Source of the DNA: Actinomycetes bacterium
Lineage (GTDB): Bacteria > Actinomycetota > Thermoleophilia > Gaiellales > F1-60-MAGs149
DNA length: 48,625 nt
Direction: 5' to 3'
Assembly (NCBI GenBank): GCA_025360225.1
Contig: JANYCN010000082.1
Span: forward strand, 1-48,625
How positions within the stretch are numbered: position 1 is the first letter of the stretch; each line of letters opens with the position of its first letter. Made by a program: the position numbers and the translations under genes. Positions 7,793 to 15,875 of this stretch are shown piece by piece. Below the pieces are notes generated by a model, which was given only the letters and a program-made list of their open reading frames with translations, ran no database searches and was not told the DNA's origin.

Positions 7793-9835
7793 TCACCGAG
7801 AGCCGGTCGTCTGCACCCGTCCCCTACCGACGGCGCCCGCCGCAACAACGACCTCGACGCGGTTGTCGTGAAAGGTCGGCGCGCCGCCAAGGTCGGCGTC
7901 GCGTTCTGGCGTGCAGGCGTTCACGTTCGTCCCGCCAGGTGAGAGGGACGGCCACTGCGTCTTCAGCGTGAAGGCGACCCCCGCCCGGGTCGCGTCCGTC
8001 ACCTCGGCCAGTCCCTCCCACGCGCCGCGGTCGTTGTGGCAGCGCACCACGGTCCCGGTCTCGATCCCCCGGCTCGCGGCGTCAACGGGATTGAGGAACA
8101 CCGTCGGCGGTCCCTGCTTCGCCCGGTGCCATGGCAGCTGCGCGAAGGTCGAGTTGAGGAAGAACCGCCCGGCCGGCGCGAGGAGGACGAGCGGGAAACG
8201 CTCGGCAAGCAGGTCATCCGTCGCCTCGTGCGGCGGGACGTAGGTCGGGAGGGGATCAGCAAGCTCGATCCGCCCGGAAGCCGTTGGGAAGCCGCCGTCG
8301 GCGAACGGAGCAGAGCCGCGCGCCGGCCCGACGCGAACGAACCCTTCGCTGCGGAGCCGGTCAAGGTCGACGCCAGCGTGCTCGCACAGCTCGCGAGCCA
8401 CCTCGAGGTCGGAGCGGTGCAGCACTGGATGGTCGACACCAAGGCGTAGGAGCAGACGCCGCAGGAGCTCGCTGTTCGGCAGGCACGAGCCAGGCGCGTC
8501 GACCGCCCGCTCGTTCCACGACAGGTAGAGATGCCCGTAGGCGTCGTGGAGGTCGAAATGCTCGGGCTGCATCGTCGCCGGCAGGACGACGTCGGCGTAG
8601 CCACAGGTGTCCGTCAGGCGCTGTTCGAGCACCACGGTAAACAGGTCGTCGCGCTCGAGGCCGCGACGCACGGCGAGCTGGTCGGGAGACGTGGCGGCCG
8701 GGTTGCAGTTGAACACAACGAGCGCCTTCACCGGATCCGCGGCAGCGTTCAGGACCTCGCCGAGGCGCGACATGTTCAACGTCCGCACGGGCGGGTACAC
8801 GACGCCAGCACGCTTTGCCAGAGCGAGCGCCGGCATCTCCGGGAAGTGGCCACCGGTGATCCCTGCGAGCCCACCGCCGGGAAATCGCCAGTCGCCGCAG
8901 AGCGCGGTGATCGCCATGATCGCCCGCACCGCTGCGCCGGCACCTCCGTGGCGTTGTAAGCCGAGCCCGACGTTGATCGAGGTCGGCCGGGTCGCCGCGA
9001 CCCGGCGACCAAGCGTGCGGATCGTCTCCGCGTCGACGCGACAGATCGCCGCAGCCCGCTCAACCGGCCACTCCTCGAGACGCGCCGCGAGCTCGGGCCA
9101 GCCAGTCACGTGATCGGCGACCCAGCCCTCGTCAACGCCTCCCTCATCGCGGATCACCCGCATCAGCGCGAGCGCCAGCGCAGCATCGGTTCCGGGATGT
9201 ACCGCCACGTGCTCGTCACAACGCTCGGCAGTGCCGGAGCGCAACGGGTCGATGCAGACGACGTGCGCGCCGGCGCGCTGCGCCGCGAGGACGTACTTCC
9301 AGAGGTGCATCCCCGTCGAGAGCGGGTTCGCGCCCCAGAGGATGATCAGCCGCGCGTTCGGCAGGTCCTCGGGATCGCCACCGATGCTCGCCCCGAACGT
9401 CTGGCGCGCCGCGGCCTGCCACGCGGCCGTGCAGATGGTGGTGTCGAGGCGCGACGTACCAATGGCGTAGAGGAGCCGCTGCGGCAGCCCCATCGCCTGC
9501 AGGATTCCCTGCGTCCCCGCGAAGAAGAAGGGCAGGACCGACTCGGCGCCGTGCTCGTCGATCGCTCGCCGCAACCCGGCCGCCGCGACGTCGAGCGCCT
9601 CGTCGAGCGACACCGGCACGAGCGCCCCATCGCGCCGCACCAACGCCTCGGTGACGCGCTCGCCGTCAAGGAGGTCGAGGTAGCGGTTCACCTTGCCACA
9701 GAGCGCGCCGGCGGTGAACGGCTGCCGTTTCGAGCCGCGCAGCGCGACGACCCGGCCATCCTCGACGGTCGCCTCCCACGCGCAGGTGTCTGGGCAGTCC
9801 AAGGGGCAGCAGCCAAGGACCGTCGTGCGCGCCAT
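7793..9835 (-). CDS. Molybdopterin-dependent oxidoreductase
   Basis: DMSO-reductase superfamily enzyme of 680 residues. The N-terminal cysteines (C10, C14, C18 in CPLDCPDTC and C near 46 in ALCGKVNR) suit a 4Fe-4S cluster. Later come the Mo-bis-MGD segments (IILWGANPLSTGMHLWKY, GLGLQRHGGAGAAVRAI) and the C-terminal molydopterin dinucleotide-binding domain (LNPVDAASRGIETGTVVRCHNDRG). The substrate is not clear; such stand-alone enzymes with a CPLDCPDTC start are common in Actinobacteria and Proteobacteria and mostly uncharacterised. No Tat signal is seen, so it is probably cytosolic. The ATG at 9835 overlaps the hpt stop by one base (TGATG); a GTG one codon earlier is also possible. Confidence 0.9.
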   Translation of the reverse strand: MARTTVLGCCPLDCPDTCAWEATVEDGRVVALRGSKRQPFTAGALCGKVNRYLDLLDGERVTEALVRRDGALVPVSLDEALDVAAAGLRRAIDEHGAESVLPFFFAGTQGILQAMGLPQRLLYAIGTSRLDTTICTAAWQAAARQTFGASIGGDPEDLPNARLIILWGANPLSTGMHLWKYVLAAQRAGAHVVCIDPLRSGTAERCDEHVAVHPGTDAALALALMRVIRDEGGVDEGWVADHVTGWPELAARLEEWPVERAAAICRVDAETIRTLGRRVAATRPTSINVGLGLQRHGGAGAAVRAIMAITALCGDWRFPGGGLAGITGGHFPEMPALALAKRAGVVYPPVRTLNMSRLGEVLNAAADPVKALVVFNCNPAATSPDQLAVRRGLERDDLFTVVLEQRLTDTCGYADVVLPATMQPEHFDLHDAYGHLYLSWNERAVDAPGSCLPNSELLRRLLLRLGVDHPVLHRSDLEVARELCEHAGVDLDRLRSEGFVRVGPARGSAPFADGGFPTASGRIELADPLPTYVPPHEATDDLLAERFPLVLLAPAGRFFLNSTFAQLPWHRAKQGPPTVFLNPVDAASRGIETGTVVRCHNDRGAWEGLAEVTDATRAGVAFTLKTQWPSLSPGGTNVNACTPERDADLGGAPTFHDNRVEVVVAAGAVGRGRVQTTGSR

Positions 9836-10413
9836 CACGTCAGCTTCGATTCGTCAACGACGGCGATGTACGGGAGGTTGCGGAAGCGCTCGTCGAAGTC
9901 GAGGCCGTACCCGATCACGAACCGGTTCGGGATCTCGAAGCCCACGTAGCGCAGCGGAATCTCGACCTCTCGCCGGTCGGGCTTCGTCAACAGCGTGCAG
10001 ATCTCGATCGAGCGCGGCCGCCGCGCCTGGAGGCTCTTGACGAGGTACGAGAGGGTGAGGCCGGAGTCGACGATGTCCTCGACGACGAGCACGTCCCTCC
10101 CCTCGATCGTGATGTCGAGGTCCTTGACGATGCGGACGATGCCAGAGGTCTGCGTGCCGGAACCGTAGGAGGAGATCGCCATGAAGTCGACCGAGACCGG
10201 CAGGTCGATCGCCCGCACGAGGTCAGCGAGAAACACGAAGGCGCCCTTCAGCACGCACACGATCAGGGGCGGTCGACCGGCGTAGTCGCGTGCGATCTCC
10301 CCGCCAATCACGGCGATCCGCTCGCGGATCGCCACCTCGGAGATGAGGGTCTCGGCGATCAGCTCGTTCGGATCGACTCCGCTCACGCCTTGAAGCGTAC
10401 GCGGCAGGCTCAC
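9835..10413 (-). CDS. hpt: Hypoxanthine phosphoribosyltransferase
   Basis: Salvages hypoxanthine or guanine with PRPP to IMP or GMP. The 192-residue protein has the PRPP-binding signature VLVVEDIVDSGLTL (near 109-122), the CVLKGAFVFLADLVR loop, the flexible SSYGSGTQTSG segment, and the VGFEIPNRFVIGYGLD C-terminal motif. The GTG start overlaps the tilS stop (GTGA). The tilS-hpt pair is a classic bacterial neighbourhood that usually continues to ftsH; here ftsH is about 4 kb away with a Mo enzyme and the sigma locus between. Confidence 0.96.
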   Translation of the reverse strand: MSLPRTLQGVSGVDPNELIAETLISEVAIRERIAVIGGEIARDYAGRPPLIVCVLKGAFVFLADLVRAIDLPVSVDFMAISSYGSGTQTSGIVRIVKDLDITIEGRDVLVVEDIVDSGLTLSYLVKSLQARRPRSIEICTLLTKPDRREVEIPLRYVGFEIPNRFVIGYGLDFDERFRNLPYIAVVDESKLT

Positions 10414-11321
10414 GGACGCGCGCGGTGGAACGTCAAGGTCGCCCCGACGCGCCGGGCGAACGCGTTGCCGGGGAGCGACCTGAGCTCGCGACCTGTCCGT
10501 CCCAGCACGCGAAGGGCCTCGACATCGTCAAACCCGGGACGCACGTCCACGGCGTGGGCGGCGAGGCGGATCGCAGCTCGCTGTACCGCCGCAGGCTCGC
10601 CGTCCAGGCGGTCGAGATCGATCTGACCACGAAGATCGATGAGGGTACCAGCGAGCGCATCGATCACGGCGCGCTCGTCGGCGGCAAGGGCGCCAGCGCG
10701 CGCGATGTTGCGCTCAGCAGCCGGGTTCAGCGAGACCAGCGGCGGAAGGACGGTGGCGCGGATGCGGTTTCGCGCCGGCCCGAGCTCGTCGTTCGAGGGA
10801 TCGTCGCGCCAGGCGATGCCACGCCGGACGAGCTCGTCGCGCACCTCTCCGCGGGTCAGATCGATCAGCGGCCGGACGCGGTTGCCGTCACGCGCCGGCA
10901 ACGCCGGCAGCGCCATGATCCCGCCAGAGGTTGCCAGCCGATAGAGGATCGTCTCGGCCCGGTCCGATGCCGTGTGCCCCGTTGCGATCGCCATCTCTGC
11001 CGCCTCGGCGTCTGCCGCAGCCCGGCGGACGGCGCGGAGCCGGGCCTCCAGGTTCGGGCCGCTGCTGACCGCTCCGTCGACCCGCACGAGCGGCACGGCG
11101 AGCGCGGCGCAGACCGCCCTACAGGCGTCGTCGTCGGCCGGCGATCCCGCGCGGAGGGCGTGGCGGACGTGAAGGGCGCGCACCTCGTAGCCGAGCTCGT
11201 GCAGGACGACGACGAGCAGCGTGGAGTCGGCGCCGCCAGAGACCAGGGCGAGGACCCGTCCGCGGGCCGGCAGGAGCGCCTCACGCTCGATCGTCGCGGC
11301 GACGCGCCGGAGGACGCTCAT
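10410..11321 (-). CDS. tilS: tRNA(Ile)-lysidine synthase
   Basis: Converts cytidine 34 of the CAU anticodon of tRNA-Ile2 to lysidine, changing codon reading from AUG to AUA. It has 303 residues. The N-type ATP-PPase motif SGGADS is near residue 28, followed by HVRHALR and the GHTASDRAETILYRL segment with the catalytic region; RDDPSN is typical of the family. The C-terminal substrate domain is short, as in many actinobacterial TilS. The ATG overlaps the upstream gene's stop (ATGA), and its own stop overlaps the hpt start. Confidence 0.95.
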   Translation of the reverse strand: MSVLRRVAATIEREALLPARGRVLALVSGGADSTLLVVVLHELGYEVRALHVRHALRAGSPADDDACRAVCAALAVPLVRVDGAVSSGPNLEARLRAVRRAAADAEAAEMAIATGHTASDRAETILYRLATSGGIMALPALPARDGNRVRPLIDLTRGEVRDELVRRGIAWRDDPSNDELGPARNRIRATVLPPLVSLNPAAERNIARAGALAADERAVIDALAGTLIDLRGQIDLDRLDGEPAAVQRAAIRLAAHAVDVRPGFDDVEALRVLGRTGRELRSLPGNAFARRVGATLTFHRARP

Positions 11322-11767
11322 CGCCCGTGCAGGCGTGTCGCATAGCTCGTGCCAAGCTCGATGTAGCGGGCGTGCAAGGCCTGTTCGCGATCGTCGTCGC
11401 CCTCCTCGCGTGCCAGCTCCATCGCCGCGACGATCGCCGCTAGCCGGGCCTCAAACCGCGCAGCGAGCGCCGCCTCGCCCCCTCCCTCGGCCGTCGCGAG
11501 GCCGGCACGGCGTTCGAGCCACGGACGCCACACGCCGAGCAGGCGCCCGATCCGCGCGTCAGCAGGCGCCCTCTCTGCGAGCCGCTCGAGAGCCTTCGCC
11601 GCGTGAGGCGCGAACGCGGCATGGTCGACCTGACCATCGCGGAACACCTCCCCGGCCAGCCCCTGAAGGGCGGGGTCGTCGATCGCGAGGACGAGATTCG
11701 TCGCTCCAGAGAGCGACACGCGGAGCACCGCGGCCTCGAGGACGTGCTCGCGGAGGTCGACCGTCAT
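11318..11767 (-). CDS. Unknown small helical protein upstream of tilS
   Basis: Not recognised. It has 149 residues starting at ATG 11767 (MTVDLREHVLEA). A longer reading to 11884 would run into the divergent btpA gene and is rejected. The protein is alanine-, arginine- and glutamate-rich, with predicted helices in the second half (EAALAARFEARLAAIVAAMELAREEGDDD), and no cysteine, signal or membrane segment. It overlaps tilS by 4 bases (ATGA), so it is the first gene of the tilS-hpt-oxidoreductase operon. Translational coupling argues that it is real. No function is proposed. Confidence 0.7.
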   Translation of the reverse strand: MTVDLREHVLEAAVLRVSLSGATNLVLAIDDPALQGLAGEVFRDGQVDHAAFAPHAAKALERLAERAPADARIGRLLGVWRPWLERRAGLATAEGGGEAALAARFEARLAAIVAAMELAREEGDDDREQALHARYIELGTSYATRLHGR

Positions 11768-11800
11768 GCTGGTAGCTTGCCAAGGACGGCGCGCCCCGGC

Positions 11801-11812
11801 TACGGTGTACCC
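11801..11812 (+). promoter_or_regulatory. Leaderless-type -10 element before btpA-family gene
   Basis: TACGGT (11801-11806), then GTACCC, then the GTG start at 11813. The 6-base spacing would place transcription start at or next to the start codon. No Shine-Dalgarno is seen. Confidence 0.6.
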
Positions 11813-12667
11813 GTGACCACCGAGCCCGACGACGTGATGCGGCGGATCTTCGGCGTCGTGAAGCCGCTGATCGGCGTCGTCCACCTGCTCGCGCTGCCAG
11901 GATCGTCGTCGTTCAACCGGGAGCTGGGCATGGCGCCGATCGTCGCGGCAGCGCGACAGGACTCGGAGATCCTGCTGGAAGCCGGCGTCGACGGCCTGAT
12001 GTTCTGCAACGAAGGAGACCTGCCGTACCGCGTCGACGTCGGCACGGAGCAGGCCACTGCCCTCGCCGCCGTCGTCGGTGAGCTACGCCCGCTCATGACG
12101 CGCCCTTTCGGCGTCGACCTGCTCTGGGATCCGCTTGCGACGCTTGCCGTCGGCAAGGCGGTTGGCGCCTCGTTCGTGCGCGAGGTGTTCGTCGGCGTGT
12201 ACGAGAGCGACATGGGCCAGCTGCGACCCGACCCCGGGGCCGCGTTCTCCTACCGGCACACGATCGGCGCGGACGACATGGCGATCTTCACGAACCTGAC
12301 GCCCGAGTTCGCCTCCCCGCTCGGCACCCGCACCGTCGGTGACCGTGCCCAGGGCGCCCACTTCTTCGGCTGCACCGCGGCGCTGATCTCCGGCCCCCGG
12401 GCCGGCCAGGCGTTCCGGTTCTCCGATCTCGAGGACGCCAAGGCGGCAGTACCCGCGATGCCGGTGCTGGCGAACACCGGCGTGCGGCACGACACGGCCG
12501 AGCGCATCCTCGAGGTCGCCGACGGCGCGATCGTCGGGACGTCGCTGAAGGTGGACGGTCTGACGGCGAACCGCATCGATCCGGACCGCGCACGACGGAT
12601 GGTGCGCCACGCCGCGAATGCCCGCGAGCATCACCTCGCGCGCGTCGCGATCGCGGAGACGCCATGA
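11813..12667 (+). CDS. BtpA/SgcQ family protein
   Basis: A 284-residue TIM-barrel-like protein of the BtpA family. Typical stretches are KPLIGVVHLLALPGS near the start, EAGVDGLMFCNEGD, GVDLLWDPLATLAVGKAVGASFVREVFVGVYESDMG, and the C-terminal VLANTGVRHDTAERILEVADGAIVGTSLKVDG, which resembles a phosphate-binding barrel end. In cyanobacteria BtpA is needed for photosystem I stability, while SgcQ-type homologues in other bacteria are of uncertain, probably sugar-phosphate-related, function. I place the start at GTG 11813; an ATG at 11837 is the alternative. Its stop overlaps the acyl-CoA synthetase start (ATGA). Confidence 0.85.
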   Translation: MTTEPDDVMRRIFGVVKPLIGVVHLLALPGSSSFNRELGMAPIVAAARQDSEILLEAGVDGLMFCNEGDLPYRVDVGTEQATALAAVVGELRPLMTRPFGVDLLWDPLATLAVGKAVGASFVREVFVGVYESDMGQLRPDPGAAFSYRHTIGADDMAIFTNLTPEFASPLGTRTVGDRAQGAHFFGCTAALISGPRAGQAFRFSDLEDAKAAVPAMPVLANTGVRHDTAERILEVADGAIVGTSLKVDGLTANRIDPDRARRMVRHAANAREHHLARVAIAETP

Positions 12668-14433
12668 TCGCGATCGAACCGGGCACGGTGATCGACCACT
12701 TCTACGCCGCGGTCGCGACGGCCAGCGGTCCGTGGGCGCGGGTGCATCGCGACGGCGCCTGGGTCGACCTGCCGTACGAGGATCTGGCGACGAGCGTCGA
12801 GCGGCTCGCCGCGGGCCTGATCGCCCATGGCATCGAACGCGGCGATCGTGTCGCGATCCTCTGCGGCACCCGTCCGGAGTGGACGGCCTGCGACTACGCG
12901 ATCCTGCTCGCCGGCGCAACGTCGATCCCGATCTACCCGACGAACACGCCGGAGGAGTGCCTGCACGTGCTCCGCGACTCCGCGGCGCGGATCGTGCTCT
13001 GCGAGGACGCGGCGCAACGAGCGAAGGTGGAGCAGGTGCGAGGCTCGCTCACCGACCTCGAGCGGATCATCGTCCTCGATGACGAGACGATGGCCGAGCT
13101 CGAGTCCGTCGGCGCCGACCTGCTCGTCGCCACGCCGACCGCCGTCCGCGAGCGGAGCGCTACCGTCACCCCAGACGATCCATGCACGTTCGTCTACACG
13201 TCTGGCACGACCGGGCCACCCAAGGGTTGCGTGATCCTCCACCGCAACTATCACGCGATGGTCGAGATGGAGCGTTCTGTCGGGGTGATCGTACCGACGA
13301 CCGTTCTCTACCTGTTCCTGCCGCTCGCACACGTGTTCGCGCGACTCGCCCAGTTCCACGTCGTCGCTGACGGCGCGACGCTCGCGTTCACCCGCGGCGT
13401 CGAGCGCATCGCCGACGACCTCGTCGAGCTGCGCCCGACGGTGCTGCCCTCGGTGCCGCGGGTGTTCGAGAAGATCCACGCCTCAGCGATGGCGCGCGGC
13501 GACGCCGAACCGGGGCTGAAGCGACGCATCTTCCACTGGTCGATGGCGGTCGGCACCGCCGTCTCGCGCCTTCGGGAGGCGGGAGAACCGGTGCCGGGAA
13601 GCCTCGCGCTCCGGCACGCGATCGCCGACCGGCTCGTCCTCTCGAAGGTCCGCGCCCGGCTCGGCAGCGTCGACTGCTGCATCTCCGGCGGCGCCCCCGT
13701 CTCGGTCGACGTGCTGCGTTTCCTGCACGCGTGCGGGATCACGGTCCTCGAGGGGTACGGCATGACGGAGTCGGCGACAGGGATCTCGATCAACCGACCC
13801 GATCGCTATCGCCTCGGCTCCGTCGGGCCCGTGTTCCCGGGCGGGGAGCTCGCGATCGCCTCGGACGGCGAGGTGCTGTACCGCGGCCCAAACGTGTTCG
13901 CTGGCTACCACGGACAGCCGGCGGCGACCGCCGAGACGCTGGTTGACGGGTGGCTTCACACGGGCGACATCGGGCAGATCGACCCGGATGGGTTCCTCAC
14001 CATCACCGACCGCAAGAAGGACATCATCATCACGGCTGGCGGGAAGAACATCGCGCCGGCGAACCTCGAGAACGCGTTGAAGGTCTCGCCGTACATCGCC
14101 GAGGCGTGCATCGTCGGCGATCGACGACCGTACCTCGTCGCGCTGCTCACGATCGACCTCGACGAGACGCGTCGGTACGCTCGGGCGCACGGCATCGACG
14201 GCGAAGGCGAGGCGTTGCGCGATCACCCAGCGATCCGCGCGCTCGTCGACCAGCGCCTCGCCGAGGTGAACGCGAGGGTGGCACCGGTCGAGCAGGTCAA
14301 GCGCTACGCGATCCTCGACGTGGCGTTCTCCCAGGCGACCGGCGAGCTCACGCCGACCCTGAAGCTGAAGCGCTCGGTCGTCGTCGAGCGGTACGCAGCG
14401 ACGATCGACACGCTCTACGCCACCGCGCGGTAG
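12664..14433 (+). CDS. AMP-dependent synthetase, long-chain fatty-acid-CoA ligase type
   Basis: A 589-residue ANL-superfamily enzyme that activates a carboxylate to an acyl-adenylate and then an acyl-CoA. The P-loop motif YTSGTTGPPKG is near 178-188, followed by LPLAHVFARL, GGAPVSVDVLRF, the adenine motif LEGYGMTESATG near 365, WLHTGDIGQIDPDGFLTITDRKKDIIITAGGKNI, and the C-terminal catalytic lysine region (ELTPTLKLKR). This pattern fits FadD15/FAA1-like long-chain ligases. Coupled by ATGA overlap to the BtpA-family gene, an association I cannot explain. It converges with the gene at 14459. Confidence 0.93.
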   Translation: MIAIEPGTVIDHFYAAVATASGPWARVHRDGAWVDLPYEDLATSVERLAAGLIAHGIERGDRVAILCGTRPEWTACDYAILLAGATSIPIYPTNTPEECLHVLRDSAARIVLCEDAAQRAKVEQVRGSLTDLERIIVLDDETMAELESVGADLLVATPTAVRERSATVTPDDPCTFVYTSGTTGPPKGCVILHRNYHAMVEMERSVGVIVPTTVLYLFLPLAHVFARLAQFHVVADGATLAFTRGVERIADDLVELRPTVLPSVPRVFEKIHASAMARGDAEPGLKRRIFHWSMAVGTAVSRLREAGEPVPGSLALRHAIADRLVLSKVRARLGSVDCCISGGAPVSVDVLRFLHACGITVLEGYGMTESATGISINRPDRYRLGSVGPVFPGGELAIASDGEVLYRGPNVFAGYHGQPAATAETLVDGWLHTGDIGQIDPDGFLTITDRKKDIIITAGGKNIAPANLENALKVSPYIAEACIVGDRRPYLVALLTIDLDETRRYARAHGIDGEGEALRDHPAIRALVDQRLAEVNARVAPVEQVKRYAILDVAFSQATGELTPTLKLKRSVVVERYAATIDTLYATAR

Positions 14434-14458
14434 CCCGCGCCACCGCGGCGACGCCGTG

Positions 14459-15835
14459 TCAGCTGACGCTGAACGCGAGAACGCCGAGCTGGCTGAAGCG
14501 GCCGGCGACGCTCGCCCACACCGTCCACTGGTAGCGCCCGCGCGTCAGCCCGTGGACGGTCAGCGCGGGGACCAGCGAGTGGAGGTTCCGCGCCGCGCGC
14601 GAGGGGTTACAGCACGCGCCAGCGCGAAACAGCTGGACGTTGTAGGTCGTCGCCCGCGGAACCAAGCGCCACGCGAGGTGGATCGCGCCGTGGACGCGTG
14701 CGCCATCGAGCGGCGTCCGCAGGCCTGGGTCGTAGCGCGCGAGCCGAAGCCGCTCGGGTGGCGATGCGTTGCCGCTGGTATCGACAGCGAAGATCGCGTA
14801 CAGCACCGAGGTGGTCGAGAAGGGGTGATCGACCACGCCAATGACCCTGCCGTCGGCGACGATGGTGCCGTCATCAGGGCTCGACGGTGGACGGCCGAAC
14901 GCGCGAACGACGACGACCCTGGCGAGGTCGGCGTCGGCAGGGAGCCGCCAGGAGAGCGTCACGCCGGCTGGCGAGCTCTGGAGACGAGGCGCGAGGACGC
15001 GGCCTGGCGGGGTCACATCAGCCGACGCCGTTGGCGTCGCCGCGACGCGCACCGGCTCGGAGACGTCGCCACCGCCGGCAACGCAGAGGACGTAGGTGGA
15101 CGCGACGCGGTTCTGACGGCCCGTGTCGAGCAGGGGACCGGTGAGGACACCAACCCACCGGCGCTCGCCCTTGTCGGCGCACGTGGTGGTGGCGCCGGCT
15201 CCCGCGGACGCGCGGACGATGGTGAGCGACCGTCCGGCAGGCGGAGCGTCGAAGACGAGCATCACCTCGCCGTCGCCCGCGACCGCCACGGCTCCTGTCG
15301 GCGGAGCGGTCGCCGCGCTTGCGACGCCCGTCAGCAACGCGGCGATCACGCCGAGGTAGACGAGACAGAACGCGAGGAGGGCAAGCCCGATCCGTCGCTC
15401 GCGCGTGCGGATCGTCCGAGCCGACACACCAAGGCCGATGATCAGCACGCCGATCAGCACCACCCAGGCCTCGCGCGGCAGCGCGGAGGTGGATGACGGC
15501 TGGCTCGAGCCGCTGGTGGGCTTCGTCGTCGGCACCGTCGAGGTCACCGGCGGTGCGACGGTCGTCGTTGGTGGCGGCACGACGCCGCCGGGGTCGCTCG
15601 TCGTCGGCTGGGTGACGGGAGGCGTTGGCGCCGTCACCTGCGTCCCGTCCGCCTCGGCAAGGTCGGCGCCTGAGGCACCGTCGCCAACACCGACCGGGCC
15701 GGTGGGACGCGTCGTGGTGCCTGAGCCGGGCGCCGGCGTCGGCGTCGGCGCCGGCGTCGGTGCCGGGGCGGCGACGCCGAGAGCGGGAGCGAGCAGGACG
15801 ACGAGCGAGAGCAGGAGAACGAGCCGGAACCTCAC
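14459..15835 (-). CDS. Exported/membrane protein with Pro-Thr linker and FnIII-like domains
   Basis: Function unknown; 458 residues. Signal peptide at 1-22, a long Pro/Thr/Ser-rich stretch at about 23-130 that opens with PAP/PTP repeats (the DNA there, about 15727-15775, is a GCCGGCGTC-type repeat), then two membrane helices (about 135-155 and 165-190), followed by two beta-rich domains that look like fibronectin type III folds (VTLSWRLPADADLARVVVVRAFG near 285 and HLAWRLVPRATTYNVQLFR near 385). The domains probably face outside. The downstream minus-strand order (small coiled-coil, beta-helix, this gene) suggests a cell-surface cluster. It converges with the ligase gene, with only 25 bases between stops. 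Confidence 0.75.
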   Translation of the reverse strand: MRFRLVLLLSLVVLLAPALGVAAPAPTPAPTPTPAPGSGTTTRPTGPVGVGDGASGADLAEADGTQVTAPTPPVTQPTTSDPGGVVPPPTTTVAPPVTSTVPTTKPTSGSSQPSSTSALPREAWVVLIGVLIIGLGVSARTIRTRERRIGLALLAFCLVYLGVIAALLTGVASAATAPPTGAVAVAGDGEVMLVFDAPPAGRSLTIVRASAGAGATTTCADKGERRWVGVLTGPLLDTGRQNRVASTYVLCVAGGGDVSEPVRVAATPTASADVTPPGRVLAPRLQSSPAGVTLSWRLPADADLARVVVVRAFGRPPSSPDDGTIVADGRVIGVVDHPFSTTSVLYAIFAVDTSGNASPPERLRLARYDPGLRTPLDGARVHGAIHLAWRLVPRATTYNVQLFRAGACCNPSRAARNLHSLVPALTVHGLTRGRYQWTVWASVAGRFSQLGVLAFSVS

Positions 15836-15875
15836 CGTCCCAGGATACCGCCCCCGCCGGTCCGGCGCCCTACGA

